Shown: piece after piece, positions 36,500 to 45,509 of the stretch
How the letters are laid out: the number at the start of each line of letters is the position of its first letter
Numbering within the stretch: the stretch's first letter is position 1
Source: Idiomarina fontislapidosi
GTDB taxonomy: Bacteria; Pseudomonadota; Gammaproteobacteria; Enterobacterales; Alteromonadaceae
DNA length: 64,000 nucleotides
NCBI RefSeq assembly: GCF_003226255.1
Contig: NZ_QJST01000005.1
Location: forward strand, 1 to 64,000
Direction: 5' to 3'
The notes under the pieces: generated by a model
The model's input: the letters and a program-made list of their open reading frames with translations, nothing else
Told to the model about the DNA's origin: nothing
Database searches by the model: none
Program-made: the position numbers and the translations under genes

Positions 36500-36882
36500 T
36501 AACTGATGCGTTCAAAGATTTTATCGAGCTTTTCTTTCAACGTAACAGCTGTGAAAGGCTTAACGATGTATCCGTTAACACCCGCTTGTGCAGCTTGAAT
36601 GATTTGCTCTCGCTTCGCTTCTGCGGTCACCATCAAAACAGGTAAATGCGCAAGGTCATCGTCTTTACGGATCTCTTTAAGTAAGTCGATACCTTGCATA
36701 CCTGGCATGTTCCAGTCGGTGACAACAAAGTCGAAATCACCTTGCTGGAGCATCGGTAAGGCAGTGTTGCCATCGTCAGCTTCTTGGATATTGGTAAATC
36801 CAAGGTCGCGAAGAAGGTTTTTGATGATTCGTCTCATTGTTGAAAAGTCATCAACAACAAGAATTTTCATGTTTTTATCCAA
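36499..36882 (-). CDS. cheY: Chemotaxis response regulator CheY
   Basis: This single receiver domain, 127 residues, has [17 protein letters not shown], phospho-Asp in [17 protein letters not shown], Thr in LMVTAEAK and Lys in GYIVKPFT. I choose the TTG at 36882, because GGAGGGAG lies just upstream and the resulting start (M-DKNMKIL) matches the MNKNMKIL opening of Vibrio CheY. The ATG at 36870 is the alternative. Phosphorylated CheY switches flagellar rotation. Confidence 0.93.
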   Translation of the reverse strand: MDKNMKILVVDDFSTMRRIIKNLLRDLGFTNIQEADDGNTALPMLQQGDFDFVVTDWNMPGMQGIDLLKEIRKDDDLAHLPVLMVTAEAKREQIIQAAQAGVNGYIVKPFTAVTLKEKLDKIFERIS

Positions 36883-36918
36883 AGCTCCCTCCACTTGGGC
36901 TCTCGATTACTACGACAA

Positions 36919-37644
36919 TTACTCAACCCAGCTTTGCATGCGCGTTTTTAACCGCATCATCGCTTGGCTATGAATTTGACTCACACGTGATTCACTCACG
37001 CTGAGAACTTCACCTATTTCCTTTAGGTTTAGTTCTTCATCATAATACAACGAAAGCACTAATGCTTCACGTTCAGGTAAACCAGAAATGGTATCCACCA
37101 GTGCGCGATGAAACGCATCGTTTTCTACATCTCTTTGCGGCTCATAGTTGGTACCCGTCACTTGCTCAGGGACAATGACATCTTCAGAGACGCCGAGGTC
37201 CTCGATACCAATGATACGTCCTGAGTTAACATCGCGCAGTATGCTATGGTATTCCTCAAGTGACATTTCTAATTTTTCGGCGACTTCCGTATCTTTAGCA
37301 TCGCGCCCCGTCTCGTTTTCTACTTGGCGAATGGCTTCGAGAACGCGTCTATGATTACGGTGCACAGAGCGAGGCGCCCAATCGCCCCGACGAATTTCGT
37401 CTAGCATGGCACCTCGTATACGGATTCCAGCAAAGGTTTCAAAGCTTGCACCTTTACTGTTATCAAAATTTCTAGCTGCTTCCAATAAGCCAATCATGCC
37501 TGATTGGATCAAGTCATCGACTTGTACACTCGCGGGCAGGCGCGCCATCATGTGGTGCGCAATTCGTTTTACCAACCCGGTATGTTGTTCAATAATCGCT
37601 TGGCGATTGTCGGCATGGGCACTGTAAACAGCGGCTTTATTCAT
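36919..37644 (-). CDS. fliA: Flagellar sigma factor FliA (sigma-28)
   Basis: This 241-residue sigma-70 family protein has region 2 (VDDLIQSGMIGLLEAARNFD; RIRGAMLDEIRRGDWAPRSV), region 3 and region 4 (LPEREALVLSLYYDEELNLK; VSESRVSQIHSQAM). The ATG at 37644 (MNKAAVYSAH) is chosen because CAGGA precedes it and it matches other FliA starts. It overlaps the 3' end of flhG by 8 bp. It directs late flagellar and chemotaxis gene transcription. Confidence 0.95.
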   Translation of the reverse strand: MNKAAVYSAHADNRQAIIEQHTGLVKRIAHHMMARLPASVQVDDLIQSGMIGLLEAARNFDNSKGASFETFAGIRIRGAMLDEIRRGDWAPRSVHRNHRRVLEAIRQVENETGRDAKDTEVAEKLEMSLEEYHSILRDVNSGRIIGIEDLGVSEDVIVPEQVTGTNYEPQRDVENDAFHRALVDTISGLPEREALVLSLYYDEELNLKEIGEVLSVSESRVSQIHSQAMMRLKTRMQSWVE

Positions 37645-38509
37645 TGGCAACATCCTGCTTCTTACCGTTATCGGCCGATCCTATTAATTGTTCAAGGAAA
37701 AATTCTAAATGGCCGCCTGCTTGCGCAGGGACAGGCCAATCAAGTGCTCGCTGTGCAAGCGCTTTGATGGCTAATGAAGCGGGCGACCGAGGGTGTAATT
37801 GCACCAGTGGTTTTTGCTTTCGCACCGCGAGACGAATATTTTCGTCAAACGGAATAATGGCGGACAATTCTAACGCCACATCTAAAAACCGATCGGTGAC
37901 TTTAGTCAATTTATTAAAGAGTAATTGACCTTCCCTCAGGTTGCGCACCATATTAGCAACCACTTTAAACTTAAACACATCCTGCTCTTTGCTGAGCACT
38001 TTCATCAGCGCATAGGCATCGGTAATCGAGGTGGGCTCATCGCAGACGACCAGCATTACATCCTGAGCGGCACGGGCAAAACGCACTACGGTATTGCCTA
38101 TCCCTGCTGCGGTATCAATGACCAACACATCAAAGTCACCTTGTAAATCACTGAACGCACGAATCAACTCAGCGTGCTGTGTTTCATCGAGGTCAATCAT
38201 CGAACGAGTACCCGATGTCGCTGGGACAATGCGAATACCAGCGGGACCTTCGATCAAGATATCCTTGAGCTCTGCTTGCCCACTTAGCACATGAGAAAGA
38301 TTTTTTTGTACGCGCAGTCCGAGCATCACGTCAACATTGGCAAGACCCAAATCGGCGTCGAGTACCAATACACGCTTACCTTGCTCTGCCATTGCAATGG
38401 CCATGTTCAAAGAGATGTTGGTTTTACCCACCCCCCCTTTACCACCGGTTACTGCAATGACTTTGACTTTACTTTGATTCATCTTTCTTAAGCCACTCGC
38501 TTGATCCAT
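37637..38509 (-). CDS. flhG: Flagellar number regulator FlhG (FleN/YlxH)
   Basis: This 290-residue MinD-like ATPase has the conserved N-terminal activation motif MDQASGLRKM that stimulates FlhF GTPase. Walker A is VTGGKGGVGKTNIS, switch regions include VLDADLGLANVDVMLGL and VLVIDTAAGIGNTV, and a C-terminal membrane-targeting helix follows. It limits polar flagella to one, with FlhF. The ATG at 38509 is chosen over an upstream TTG. Confidence 0.94.
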   Translation of the reverse strand: MDQASGLRKMNQSKVKVIAVTGGKGGVGKTNISLNMAIAMAEQGKRVLVLDADLGLANVDVMLGLRVQKNLSHVLSGQAELKDILIEGPAGIRIVPATSGTRSMIDLDETQHAELIRAFSDLQGDFDVLVIDTAAGIGNTVVRFARAAQDVMLVVCDEPTSITDAYALMKVLSKEQDVFKFKVVANMVRNLREGQLLFNKLTKVTDRFLDVALELSAIIPFDENIRLAVRKQKPLVQLHPRSPASLAIKALAQRALDWPVPAQAGGHLEFFLEQLIGSADNGKKQDVANE

Positions 38510-38556
38510 GTGCTCCAACTCTTACTGCTACCTGTTGCTTGGTTAATCGATGACCT

Positions 38557-39882
38557 TTATTGAACGGCCTGCCAGTTTGATTTTGGCATGTCTGACACAT
38601 TCGAACAAATGCTTTTGTCGTATAAGCGCTCCGCTTCAGTGACCATGTAATGTTCGTCGGCCACACGGATATCTTCTGGAACATGTTGTCCGTGGGTTAA
38701 GTAACCCACTGCAAGTCCTTGCTCAATGGCGACGCTGATACTCTCACCCAAGCTCAAACACTCATCGAGCTTGGTAAAAATACAACCTGCCAATGGCAAT
38801 GTTTTGAATTGCTTAACGGTATCGTTCAACACTTGTGTCTGTGATGTTGATGATAATACCAAATATGGACGGATTCTCAGACGTTTATTCTGTAATAATT
38901 GTGCGAGTTGCTCACTTAAGCGTTTATCGCGCTGACCCATCCCTGCCGTGTCAATCAAAATCAGACGCTTATCGCGCAAGGTGAGCATCGCATCCGCTAA
39001 CTCTTTAGCATCATTGGCGACCTTAACTGGACAGCCAATAATACGCCCATAGACCTTTAATTGTTCACTTGCGCCAATGCGGAAGGTATCGGTCGTAATC
39101 AATGCCACCGATTCAGAGCCATGACGCTGGGCATAACGCGCTGCAAGTTTTGCGATAGTCGTGGTTTTTCCTACCCCTGTGGGTCCAACCAACGCGACTG
39201 CGCCACCACGAGTCAAAATATCGTCATGAGTGGTGTTTAGCTGACCTTCGAGCAGTTGCAGCGATTGCTCCCAGCTGTCCTCAATGTCATCACCCTCTGG
39301 GATAAAACAGGCAATTTGATCGGCGATTCGCTCGCTGATTCCCATGGTCATCAGGCGCTGAGTCAATAATGCTCGCATTGGTTCCTCGCGCTCCATTTCC
39401 TGCTTCATTAAACCACTCAGCTGGTGTTGTAATAGATTTTGAACACCCTTAATTTGTGCACGCAGCTCCGCTATTTCCGCAGCGCTGCCACCACCTACAT
39501 AATCTGGAACATCGACTTCGGGCTCGGCAGGTTCGTCTACCGTATCGGTTTGTGCCTGCCAGATCGACTGCTCATTTTGTTGAGGTGTCGCTTGGGGTGC
39601 CGCTTCGGGAGGCTCGTTAGCATTCGCCATCGCCGGGTGCTGCGCTTGGCGCGCGAGGATCTCAGCTAAAGAATTCGCTGGCTTGGCTGGCTCTTCCGTT
39701 TTGTCGGGCTGTGCTTGCGCTTTTGGCGCTTGCGGTTCAGCATCACCATCGATTGCCGCAACGATCTCAACGCCACCATTGACCTTCTTATTCGACATGA
39801 TAACGGCATCGGGCCCTAGCGTTTCTTTCACTTGCAATAAAGCTCGACGCATATCCTCAGCAAAAAAGCGCTTCATTTTCAC
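38557..39882 (-). CDS. flhF: Polar flagellar SRP-type GTPase FlhF
   Basis: This 441-residue protein has a variable B domain (about residues 1-150, Ala/Pro/Glu/Gln-rich), an N domain and an SRP-GTPase G domain. The latter shows G1 LVGPTGVGKTTTIAKLA (about 227-243), SVALITTDTFRIGA, LILIDTAGMGQRD and GCIFTKLDECLSLG. FlhF marks the pole for flagellar assembly. It follows flhA with a short gap. Confidence 0.95.
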   Translation of the reverse strand: MKMKRFFAEDMRRALLQVKETLGPDAVIMSNKKVNGGVEIVAAIDGDAEPQAPKAQAQPDKTEEPAKPANSLAEILARQAQHPAMANANEPPEAAPQATPQQNEQSIWQAQTDTVDEPAEPEVDVPDYVGGGSAAEIAELRAQIKGVQNLLQHQLSGLMKQEMEREEPMRALLTQRLMTMGISERIADQIACFIPEGDDIEDSWEQSLQLLEGQLNTTHDDILTRGGAVALVGPTGVGKTTTIAKLAARYAQRHGSESVALITTDTFRIGASEQLKVYGRIIGCPVKVANDAKELADAMLTLRDKRLILIDTAGMGQRDKRLSEQLAQLLQNKRLRIRPYLVLSSTSQTQVLNDTVKQFKTLPLAGCIFTKLDECLSLGESISVAIEQGLAVGYLTHGQHVPEDIRVADEHYMVTEAERLYDKSICSNVSDMPKSNWQAVQ

Positions 39883-39897
39883 AGGTAAATCCCCCTA

Positions 39898-42036
39898 TCA
39901 CTGAGCCGCTGGCTGTTGTTGGCCGCCAATCGAGCTCACAATTCGAATCTGTTTATCATCTGGAATTTCTTGGTAACTCAGTACCCGCATTCCATCAGTG
40001 GAGTGACGCGCAAACCGCGCCATCGTTGAGCGCAATAAGCCTGAGGTCAGTAAGACCGAAGGCTCGCCGTTCATCTCTTGTTGCTGATGAACCTCTTTCA
40101 ACGAGTGCTGCAAGCGTTCTGCCAAGCCAGGTTCGATACCCGCGCCTTGTTGTTCGGCTTCATTGCCTGCTGCCTGCAATGATTGATGCAACATCTGTTC
40201 CAACTCTGGCGCCAAAGTAATGACGGGGAGCTCTTTTTGTCCATCGGAGATGTCCTGTACGATAAGTCGACGTAATGAAATGCGCACTGCGGCGGTCAAG
40301 ACATCGGTGTCCTGAGTGCGCCCTGCGTATTCCACCAAGGTCTGTGTAATGGTTCGCATGTCACGGATTGCAATCCCCTCATCTAGCAGGTTTTGCAGTA
40401 CTTTGACGAAATTACCAAGTGACAGTAAATCGGGGACTAGCCCCTCGACCAACTTCGGATGACTGCGTCCCAAGCGATCCAATAGCTCTTGAGCTTCTTC
40501 GTGCCCTAATAATTGCGAGGCGTGGTTTGTGACGATTTGACTCAAATGCGTGGCGACAACCGTTGCCGCATCAACCACGGTGTAGCCCATGGTTTGGGCA
40601 TTTTCGCGCTGTTCTGGCTTAATCCAAACCGCCTCGAGACCAAACGCAGGATCGGTGGTTTTCTCGCCCTCGAGCTCACCAAAGACTTGCCCGGGATTAA
40701 TCGCCAGTTCGCAGTCGTGGCGGATATCGGCCTCACCCATCGTCACACCCATCAGCGTAATGCGATAACTATTCGGGCCGAGGTCGAGGTTATCGCGGAT
40801 ATGCACCGCTGGAACTAAAAAGCCAAACTCTTGCGACTGTTTCTTACGCACGCCTTTTATGCGCGATAACAATTCACCGCCTTGGCTTCGGTCGACCAAG
40901 GGTATGAGACGGTAACCCACTTCTAAACCCAGCGTGTCAACGTGGCGTACATCATCCCAACTGAGTTCTTTTTGGGCCGTTTGCTGCTGTTGCTCTTGTT
41001 GCTTTTGCTCGACTTGCTCGGTTTCTTTCGTTTCTGCATTGCGCATTTTGTAGTAAGCCGCCCCAGCTAAAACTGCCGACATCGAGAGGAATGCAAAATG
41101 AGGCATACCTGGGATGATACCCATGGCAAACAAAACTGAACTGGTAATGACTAACACTTTAGGGTTGTTGATAAGCTGGAATACAACCGCTTCACCCATG
41201 TCTTTGGTGTCATTTTCACGCGTGATAATGATCGCAGTAGCAACCGAGAGTAACAGCGCTGGAATCTGTGCCACCAAACCATCACCGATGGTCAGCAAGG
41301 TGTAAACTTCTATCGCCTCACCAAAAGATAATCCGTGCTGGATCATGCCGATTAAGAAGCCACCAACCACGTTGATTAGTAGAATAAGAATGCCGGCAAT
41401 CGCATCACCTTTAACAAACTTACTGGCACCGTCCATAGAGCCGTAGAAGTCTGCTTCACGCGTGACATCGCTGCGGCGTGCCTTCGCTTCTTCTTGATTG
41501 ATTAAGCCCGCATTGAGGTCGGCATCAATCGCCATTTGCTTACCTGGCATGGCATCAAGGGTAAAACGCGCGGTGACTTCAGAAATACGACCTGCACCTT
41601 TAGTGATAACGATGAAGTTAATAATCACTAGGATCGCAAACACCACCAGACCGACTGTGTAGTTGCCGCCAATAACGACGCTACCAAATGCTTCGATCAC
41701 GCTACCCGCCGCGCCAGGTCCTTCGTGACCGTTGAGCAGCACGATACGCGTCGATGCCACATTTAACGATAAACGCAATACGGTCGCTATCAATAACACG
41801 GTTGGAAATGCCGCGAAATCGAGCGGACGGTGCGTGTAAACCGCGACCAACATCACCACTAACGACAGTGTGATAGAAAATGAGAAGAGGATATCCAACA
41901 AGATAGGCGGAATGGGTAACACGACCATTGCCAAAATCGCCATAACCGCCAGCGGGGTACCGAACCCTTTAATCAAATGCGAATTTGCTTGAGCAAACCC
42001 TTTTAAATTGTTCAGCCTTGCAGCACCACTTGCCAT
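39898..42036 (-). CDS. flhA: Flagellar export gate protein FlhA
   Basis: This 712-residue type III export gate starts at 42036 (MASGAARLNNLKGF), where AGGAAA precedes the ATG; the upstream 25-codon extension is rejected. Eight membrane helices occupy about residues 20-320, with the conserved FHIPEP-family region TKGAGRISEVTARFTLDAMPGK between. The cytoplasmic nonameric ring domain fills about 355-710. It is the first gene of the flagellar-chemotaxis operon, but flhB, its usual neighbour, is not upstream. Confidence 0.96.
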   Translation of the reverse strand: MASGAARLNNLKGFAQANSHLIKGFGTPLAVMAILAMVVLPIPPILLDILFSFSITLSLVVMLVAVYTHRPLDFAAFPTVLLIATVLRLSLNVASTRIVLLNGHEGPGAAGSVIEAFGSVVIGGNYTVGLVVFAILVIINFIVITKGAGRISEVTARFTLDAMPGKQMAIDADLNAGLINQEEAKARRSDVTREADFYGSMDGASKFVKGDAIAGILILLINVVGGFLIGMIQHGLSFGEAIEVYTLLTIGDGLVAQIPALLLSVATAIIITRENDTKDMGEAVVFQLINNPKVLVITSSVLFAMGIIPGMPHFAFLSMSAVLAGAAYYKMRNAETKETEQVEQKQQEQQQQTAQKELSWDDVRHVDTLGLEVGYRLIPLVDRSQGGELLSRIKGVRKKQSQEFGFLVPAVHIRDNLDLGPNSYRITLMGVTMGEADIRHDCELAINPGQVFGELEGEKTTDPAFGLEAVWIKPEQRENAQTMGYTVVDAATVVATHLSQIVTNHASQLLGHEEAQELLDRLGRSHPKLVEGLVPDLLSLGNFVKVLQNLLDEGIAIRDMRTITQTLVEYAGRTQDTDVLTAAVRISLRRLIVQDISDGQKELPVITLAPELEQMLHQSLQAAGNEAEQQGAGIEPGLAERLQHSLKEVHQQQEMNGEPSVLLTSGLLRSTMARFARHSTDGMRVLSYQEIPDDKQIRIVSSIGGQQQPAAQ

Positions 42037-42080
42037 ACTTCGTTTCCTGCGCGTCAAAAAAATGATTCTCTGGCTAATTA

Positions 42081-42098
42081 ATACAATTTTTGTGCCAA
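42081..42098 (-). promoter_or_regulatory. Sigma-54-type promoter upstream of flhA
   Basis: The minus strand reads TTGGCACAAAAATTGTAT, close to the RpoN consensus TGGCAC-N5-TTGC, with GG and GT (normally GC) separated by 10 bp. It lies about 45 bp upstream of the flhA start. RpoN control of flhA operons through FlrA/FleQ-type activators is established for polar flagella. Confidence 0.6.
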
Positions 42099-42202
42099 CA
42101 AGATGCGTCATTCACTTACTTAACTATCGGCTCCGTCAACTGGTCGATTCGCGCGGATACGGTAAGCTTTTTTGCCTGAAGTCAATCTGTGGAGATGCGT
42201 TG

Positions 42203-42622
42203 ATGCCAAGTAGCTTAATGGAGTGGTCTGTCAGTTCGTTATTAAGCGTGTTGTTAATGACTGCCGGTGTACCGGCGATGCAGAGTGCTCACGGGCAACT
42301 TGAGGCGCGTGCACTCGCGCTGCGTGGGTTGAGTCTATTGCATGCCTATCAGGCGCGAGCACGGGCTCAGCACCGTCATATCACGATACCGTTAACCGAA
42401 GTTAAAAATGCTCTAAAAACCGACGGTTGGCAGTTCTCGAGTAATTTTGATGATCACCGGCGTCCACTCGTCTTTTATGCACCTCAAGGGTTTGCGCGCG
42501 CCGGCCGCGTTGTTATGGAAAAAGGCGACCTGCAACTGCGTTGGATTGTCAGCGCATTGGGTCGCGTACGATATTGCAGTGGCGGAACGGTCGATATACC
42601 CGGAGTCGCCTCATGTATCTAA
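42203..42622 (+). CDS. Minor pseudopilin-like protein (GspH/FimT type)
   Basis: This 139-residue protein starts at the ATG at 42203, with GGAG nine bases upstream. The N-terminus MPSSLMEWSVSSLLSVLLMT has a short leader and a Glu followed by a hydrophobic helix, as in type IV pilin-like proteins, but the usual GF cleavage site is degenerate. The C-terminal half is small and beta-rich and ends GRVRYCSGGTVDIPGVASCI, with two Cys, as in FimT/GspH-type minor pilins. It overlaps the next gene by 10 bp. Minor pilin genes beside ispH are known from Pseudomonas. Confidence 0.65.
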   Translation: MPSSLMEWSVSSLLSVLLMTAGVPAMQSAHGQLEARALALRGLSLLHAYQARARAQHRHITIPLTEVKNALKTDGWQFSSNFDDHRRPLVFYAPQGFARAGRVVMEKGDLQLRWIVSALGRVRYCSGGTVDIPGVASCI

Positions 42623-43266
42623 GCCCCGTTGGCGTCCAATTCCAGTTGCGTGGCTTTGCATTGCTCGAATTAATGACCGCCTGCGCACTCATGGCACTTC
42701 TGGCGAGCTCATCCGTGCAAGTCATTCTTTGGCAGGCAGGCACCGTCAATCGCGTGCTGCAACAGCCGCGGCCACAACTCGCGTTACAAAGTTTAGCTCT
42801 ACAAATCGGACGCGATCTGAGCCGCAGCCACGCAGTAAAGCGGCTGACGTCACCATCATTAAAAAGCTGCTTTATACTGTCGACGGTGACTTCTTCCGAC
42901 ATTGGCTATCGGTTACACAAGGGCGCGTTACAGTATCACGGCGATGCCTTTGACTGTGCTCAACGCGGCTGGCAAAGTCTGAGTGCTCCGCACAGCTTAC
43001 AATTAACACGCTTTGATATCCTAACGTTGCCCACCGGTTATCAGGTCTTTTTGGCAACCGCCACGGATAAGGTTCAACTCCCACTCGTTACCTCGGCGCC
43101 AGCAACTCGGAGTACGCTTAATGAGCAGCTTTATGACCCCCCTTCTGTCACTGATTGGCATACATGCATTGATCATGCTCCTTGCCGCCGAGCAACTGAG
43201 TCTGTTGTCGCAACGTTTCGCCTGGCAATGGCAGCAATACCAACAACTGCAACAGCACGTTTATGA
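42613..43266 (+). CDS. Minor pseudopilin-like protein (PilW/GspJ/PpdB type)
   Basis: The start at 42613 is chosen inside the end of the previous gene. The prepilin signature is clear: a short leader ending QLRG, then FALLELMTACALMALLASS with Glu at position 5 of the mature protein. The frame then runs to a TGA that overlaps the next pilin-like ATG (ATGA). The last 50 residues (after about 43119) are Cys/His/Arg-rich and look out of character, while a different frame there looks more protein-like. The true C-terminus may have been altered by a frameshift. Confidence 0.65.
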   Translation: MYLSPVGVQFQLRGFALLELMTACALMALLASSSVQVILWQAGTVNRVLQQPRPQLALQSLALQIGRDLSRSHAVKRLTSPSLKSCFILSTVTSSDIGYRLHKGALQYHGDAFDCAQRGWQSLSAPHSLQLTRFDILTLPTGYQVFLATATDKVQLPLVTSAPATRSTLNEQLYDPPSVTDWHTCIDHAPCRRATESVVATFRLAMAAIPTTATARL

Positions 43267-43465
43267 GCAGCGTAGGGGGTTCAGCCTTACTCGAGGCGAT
43301 GATGATGACTTTGATATTAAGTATTTCGCTCGCCAGCGGCCTGACGATGGTTCAACTCACTCAGAGCGAAGTTCTGCTACTGCAACGGCGTCAGCACGCC
43401 TTACAAGAGCTGCAACGAGCACAAAGCGAGCTCATGCAGGTCATGAATCGAGATACGCTCATTGA
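43121..43465 (+). CDS. Possible small pseudopilin-cluster gene in an overlapping frame
   Basis: This frame starts at an ATG embedded in TAATG. It gives MSSFMTPLLSLIGIHALIML and then [18 protein letters not shown], a membrane segment followed by a Gln-rich helix that resembles YgdB/PilX-like small pilin-cluster proteins. After about 43270 it reads only as a shadow of the next gene (Asp/Ser/Arg-rich). Either it is a real overlapping gene or the region holds frameshifts. I list it as low confidence. Confidence 0.35.
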   Translation: MSSFMTPLLSLIGIHALIMLLAAEQLSLLSQRFAWQWQQYQQLQQHVYEQRRGFSLTRGDDDDFDIKYFARQRPDDGSTHSERSSATATASARLTRAATSTKRAHAGHESRYAH

Positions 43466-43610
43466 GTGGCAAGCCGCTCTCGAGACAATCACGGTAAAGC
43501 ACGTTTGGCATTCAACACGGCAAGTCACATTTTGGCTTGCTCATGCAGAGTTACCGGGTGAGATACCCGTGTATGTAGAACTGTCTAACGCAGATCGGGG
43601 GGAATACTAA
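43263..43610 (+). CDS. Minor pseudopilin-like protein (PilV/PpdC type)
   Basis: This 115-residue protein starts [20 protein letters not shown]: a very short leader, Gly before the cleavage point, Glu at mature position 5 and a hydrophobic helix, as in PilV/GspI-type minor pilins. A helical segment rich in Gln, Arg and Glu follows. It is coupled to the preceding frame by ATGA and overlaps the convergent ispH end by 26 bp. Confidence 0.65.
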   Translation: MSSVGGSALLEAMMMTLILSISLASGLTMVQLTQSEVLLLQRRQHALQELQRAQSELMQVMNRDTLIEWQAALETITVKHVWHSTRQVTFWLAHAELPGEIPVYVELSNADRGEY

Positions 43611-44514
43611 AAATGATGTTTTCTTCGCGACCGTCACGCTCGGTTACGGTTTGTCCGCCCCACGCTCGCAGCTGCTCGATCACTTCACGTACCAGCACTT
43701 CGGGTGCAGAAGCCCCTGCTGTTACGGCTACGCGCTGGATATCGTTCAACCACTCGCGTTGAATACCACTGGCATCATCGATCAAATACGCGGGCGTGCC
43801 CATTTTCTCGGACAACTCGCGCAAGCGGTTAGAGTTTGAGCTATTCTTGGCACCCACCACTAACATCAACTCAGCTTCTTCAGCCAGCTGACGCACGGCA
43901 TCTTGGCGGTTTTGTGTGGCATAACAGATATCGTCTTTGCGCGGTCCATTAATGTTTGGAAACCGTTGCCGTAGCGCATCAATGACATCGGCCGTATCAT
44001 CCACCGACAGTGTGGTTTGGCTCATGTAATGCAAGTTGTCTGCATCTTTAACTTCGAGCGTTTGCACATCCTCTGGAGACTCAACTAAATAGATCCCGCC
44101 TTTCGAGTTGGCATATTGCCCCATGGTCCCCTCTACTTCTGGGTGCCCAGCATGACCAATCAAAACGCATTCATGACCTTTACGACTTGCACGAGTGACT
44201 TCCATGTGCACTTTAGTGACCAATGGACAGGTCGCATCAAAGACTTTTAAGCCTCGGTCCTTGGCGTTTTGTCGAACCGCTTGCGAAACCCCATGCGCAC
44301 TGAAGATAACAATGGCATCATCGGGTACTTCGTCCAGCTCTTCGACAAATACCGCACCCGCATCACGTAATTTATTGACCACATATTTGTTATGCACCAC
44401 TTCGTGACGCACATAAATAGGTGGCTCAAAAATCTCAAGTGCGCGCTCGACGATAGTAATCGCGCGATCTACGCCCGCACAAAAACCACGTGGGTTGGCG
44501 AGTAATATTTGCAT
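43585..44514 (-). CDS. ispH: 4-hydroxy-3-methylbut-2-enyl diphosphate reductase IspH
   Basis: This 309-residue [4Fe-4S] enzyme carries out the last step of the MEP isoprenoid pathway. The cluster cysteines are visible in [27 protein letters not shown] and [11 protein letters not shown]. The substrate-binding motif [11 protein letters not shown] and the acid residue region TAGASAPE are also present. It forms a run with fkpB, lspA and ileS as in many gammaproteobacteria. Confidence 0.97.
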   Translation of the reverse strand: MQILLANPRGFCAGVDRAITIVERALEIFEPPIYVRHEVVHNKYVVNKLRDAGAVFVEELDEVPDDAIVIFSAHGVSQAVRQNAKDRGLKVFDATCPLVTKVHMEVTRASRKGHECVLIGHAGHPEVEGTMGQYANSKGGIYLVESPEDVQTLEVKDADNLHYMSQTTLSVDDTADVIDALRQRFPNINGPRKDDICYATQNRQDAVRQLAEEAELMLVVGAKNSSNSNRLRELSEKMGTPAYLIDDASGIQREWLNDIQRVAVTAGASAPEVLVREVIEQLRAWGGQTVTERDGREENIIFSIPPDLR

Positions 44515-44532
44515 AATTCCTCCGTGTGCCTA

Positions 44533-44973
44533 CTACGGCTCCACGCTAATAATTTCGACTTCAAAGATCACGGTTTGCCCAGCCAACGGGTGGTTAAAAT
44601 CGATGGTGACCGTGGGCCCTTCGATTTTACGGACGATACCGGGTAACTCGGTACCGTCGGGCTGATTAAAGGCAAGGATAGCACCCACTTCGGGCTTGGT
44701 TTCTTCGCTAAATTTAGACGAATCTACATAATAGTAGTTGTCTGGATTAGGTTCACCAAAGGCGTGTTCTGGTGCTAGCGTAAATTCACGCTCACTGCCA
44801 GGGCGCAAACCAATCAGGCACGCTTCGAAGTTTTCGGTCAAACTACCATCGCCCATGCGAAACTTAGCCGGCTTACCCGACATGCGGGTGCTATCGGCGA
44901 CAGAACCATCGCTCAGCTTAATGGTAAAATGCATGACCACTTCGCGGCCATCTTCAATAGGTAAACGTCCCAC
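44533..44973 (-). CDS. fkpB: FKBP-type peptidyl-prolyl isomerase FkpB (SlpA)
   Basis: This 146-residue SlyD-like isomerase has VMHFTIKLSDGSVADSTR, the insert-in-flap region and the chaperone segment AFGEPNPDNYYYV, then VTIDFNHPLAGQTVIFEVEI. It lies 2 bp after lspA and 18 bp before ispH, the conserved lspA-fkpB-ispH order. Confidence 0.94.
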   Translation of the reverse strand: MGRLPIEDGREVVMHFTIKLSDGSVADSTRMSGKPAKFRMGDGSLTENFEACLIGLRPGSEREFTLAPEHAFGEPNPDNYYYVDSSKFSEETKPEVGAILAFNQPDGTELPGIVRKIEGPTVTIDFNHPLAGQTVIFEVEIISVEP

Positions 44974-44975
44974 GA

Positions 44976-45509
44976 CTACTCCTTACCTTGGGTATCTTCA
45001 GGATCTCGTTGATTATCGATAAAGGCTTCTAACAGCATCAGTACCGCACCAATGGTGATCGCACAATCCGCCACGTTAAACGCGGGCCAGTGCCAGCCTT
45101 GATAATGCACGTCTAAAAAGTCGATCACATAACCGAACAGGAACCTATCTGTCACATTGCCGATGGCACCTGCCAAAATCAATGAGAATGATAAGTTCTG
45201 ACGCCAAAAACTTACGTCATTACGGCGCAACCAGATTAACAACACGACACTCACTGCCACGGCGATTACGGTAAAGAACCAACGCTGCCAGCCGCCACCA
45301 TCACTTAAAAAGCTAAATGCTGCGCCATAGTTGTGCACATACGTCAGGTTAAACAAGCCATCGATAATGATGCGGCTTTCATATAATTCGAAATCACCGG
45401 CAACCCACCATTTGGTGAGTTGGTCGAGAATGAAAATCGCCACCGTGACCCACAAATACTGTAGGCCCGATGCACGTTTGCTGGGTTTCATCGATTGAGC
45501 GTTAGGCAA
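44976..45509 (-). CDS. lspA: Lipoprotein signal peptidase LspA
   Basis: LspA is a four-helix inner-membrane aspartyl protease that removes lipoprotein signal peptides. Catalytic motifs are [18 protein letters not shown] and [12 protein letters not shown], and [11 protein letters not shown] is conserved. I place the start at TTG 45509, because AGGAG lies 7 nt upstream and it overlaps the ileS stop; the ATG at 45491 is the alternative and lacks a good Shine-Dalgarno. Confidence 0.94.
   Translation of the reverse strand: MPNAQSMKPSKRASGLQYLWVTVAIFILDQLTKWWVAGDFELYESRIIIDGLFNLTYVHNYGAAFSFLSDGGGWQRWFFTVIAVAVSVVLLIWLRRNDVSFWRQNLSFSLILAGAIGNVTDRFLFGYVIDFLDVHYQGWHWPAFNVADCAITIGAVLMLLEAFIDNQRDPEDTQGKE

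Noticed and set aside
42008-42202. N-terminal extension of the first pilin-like gene
   Set aside because: It overlaps the flhA start and the sigma-54 element, and the ATG at 42203 has GGAG and the hydrophobic pilin-like N-terminus directly after it.
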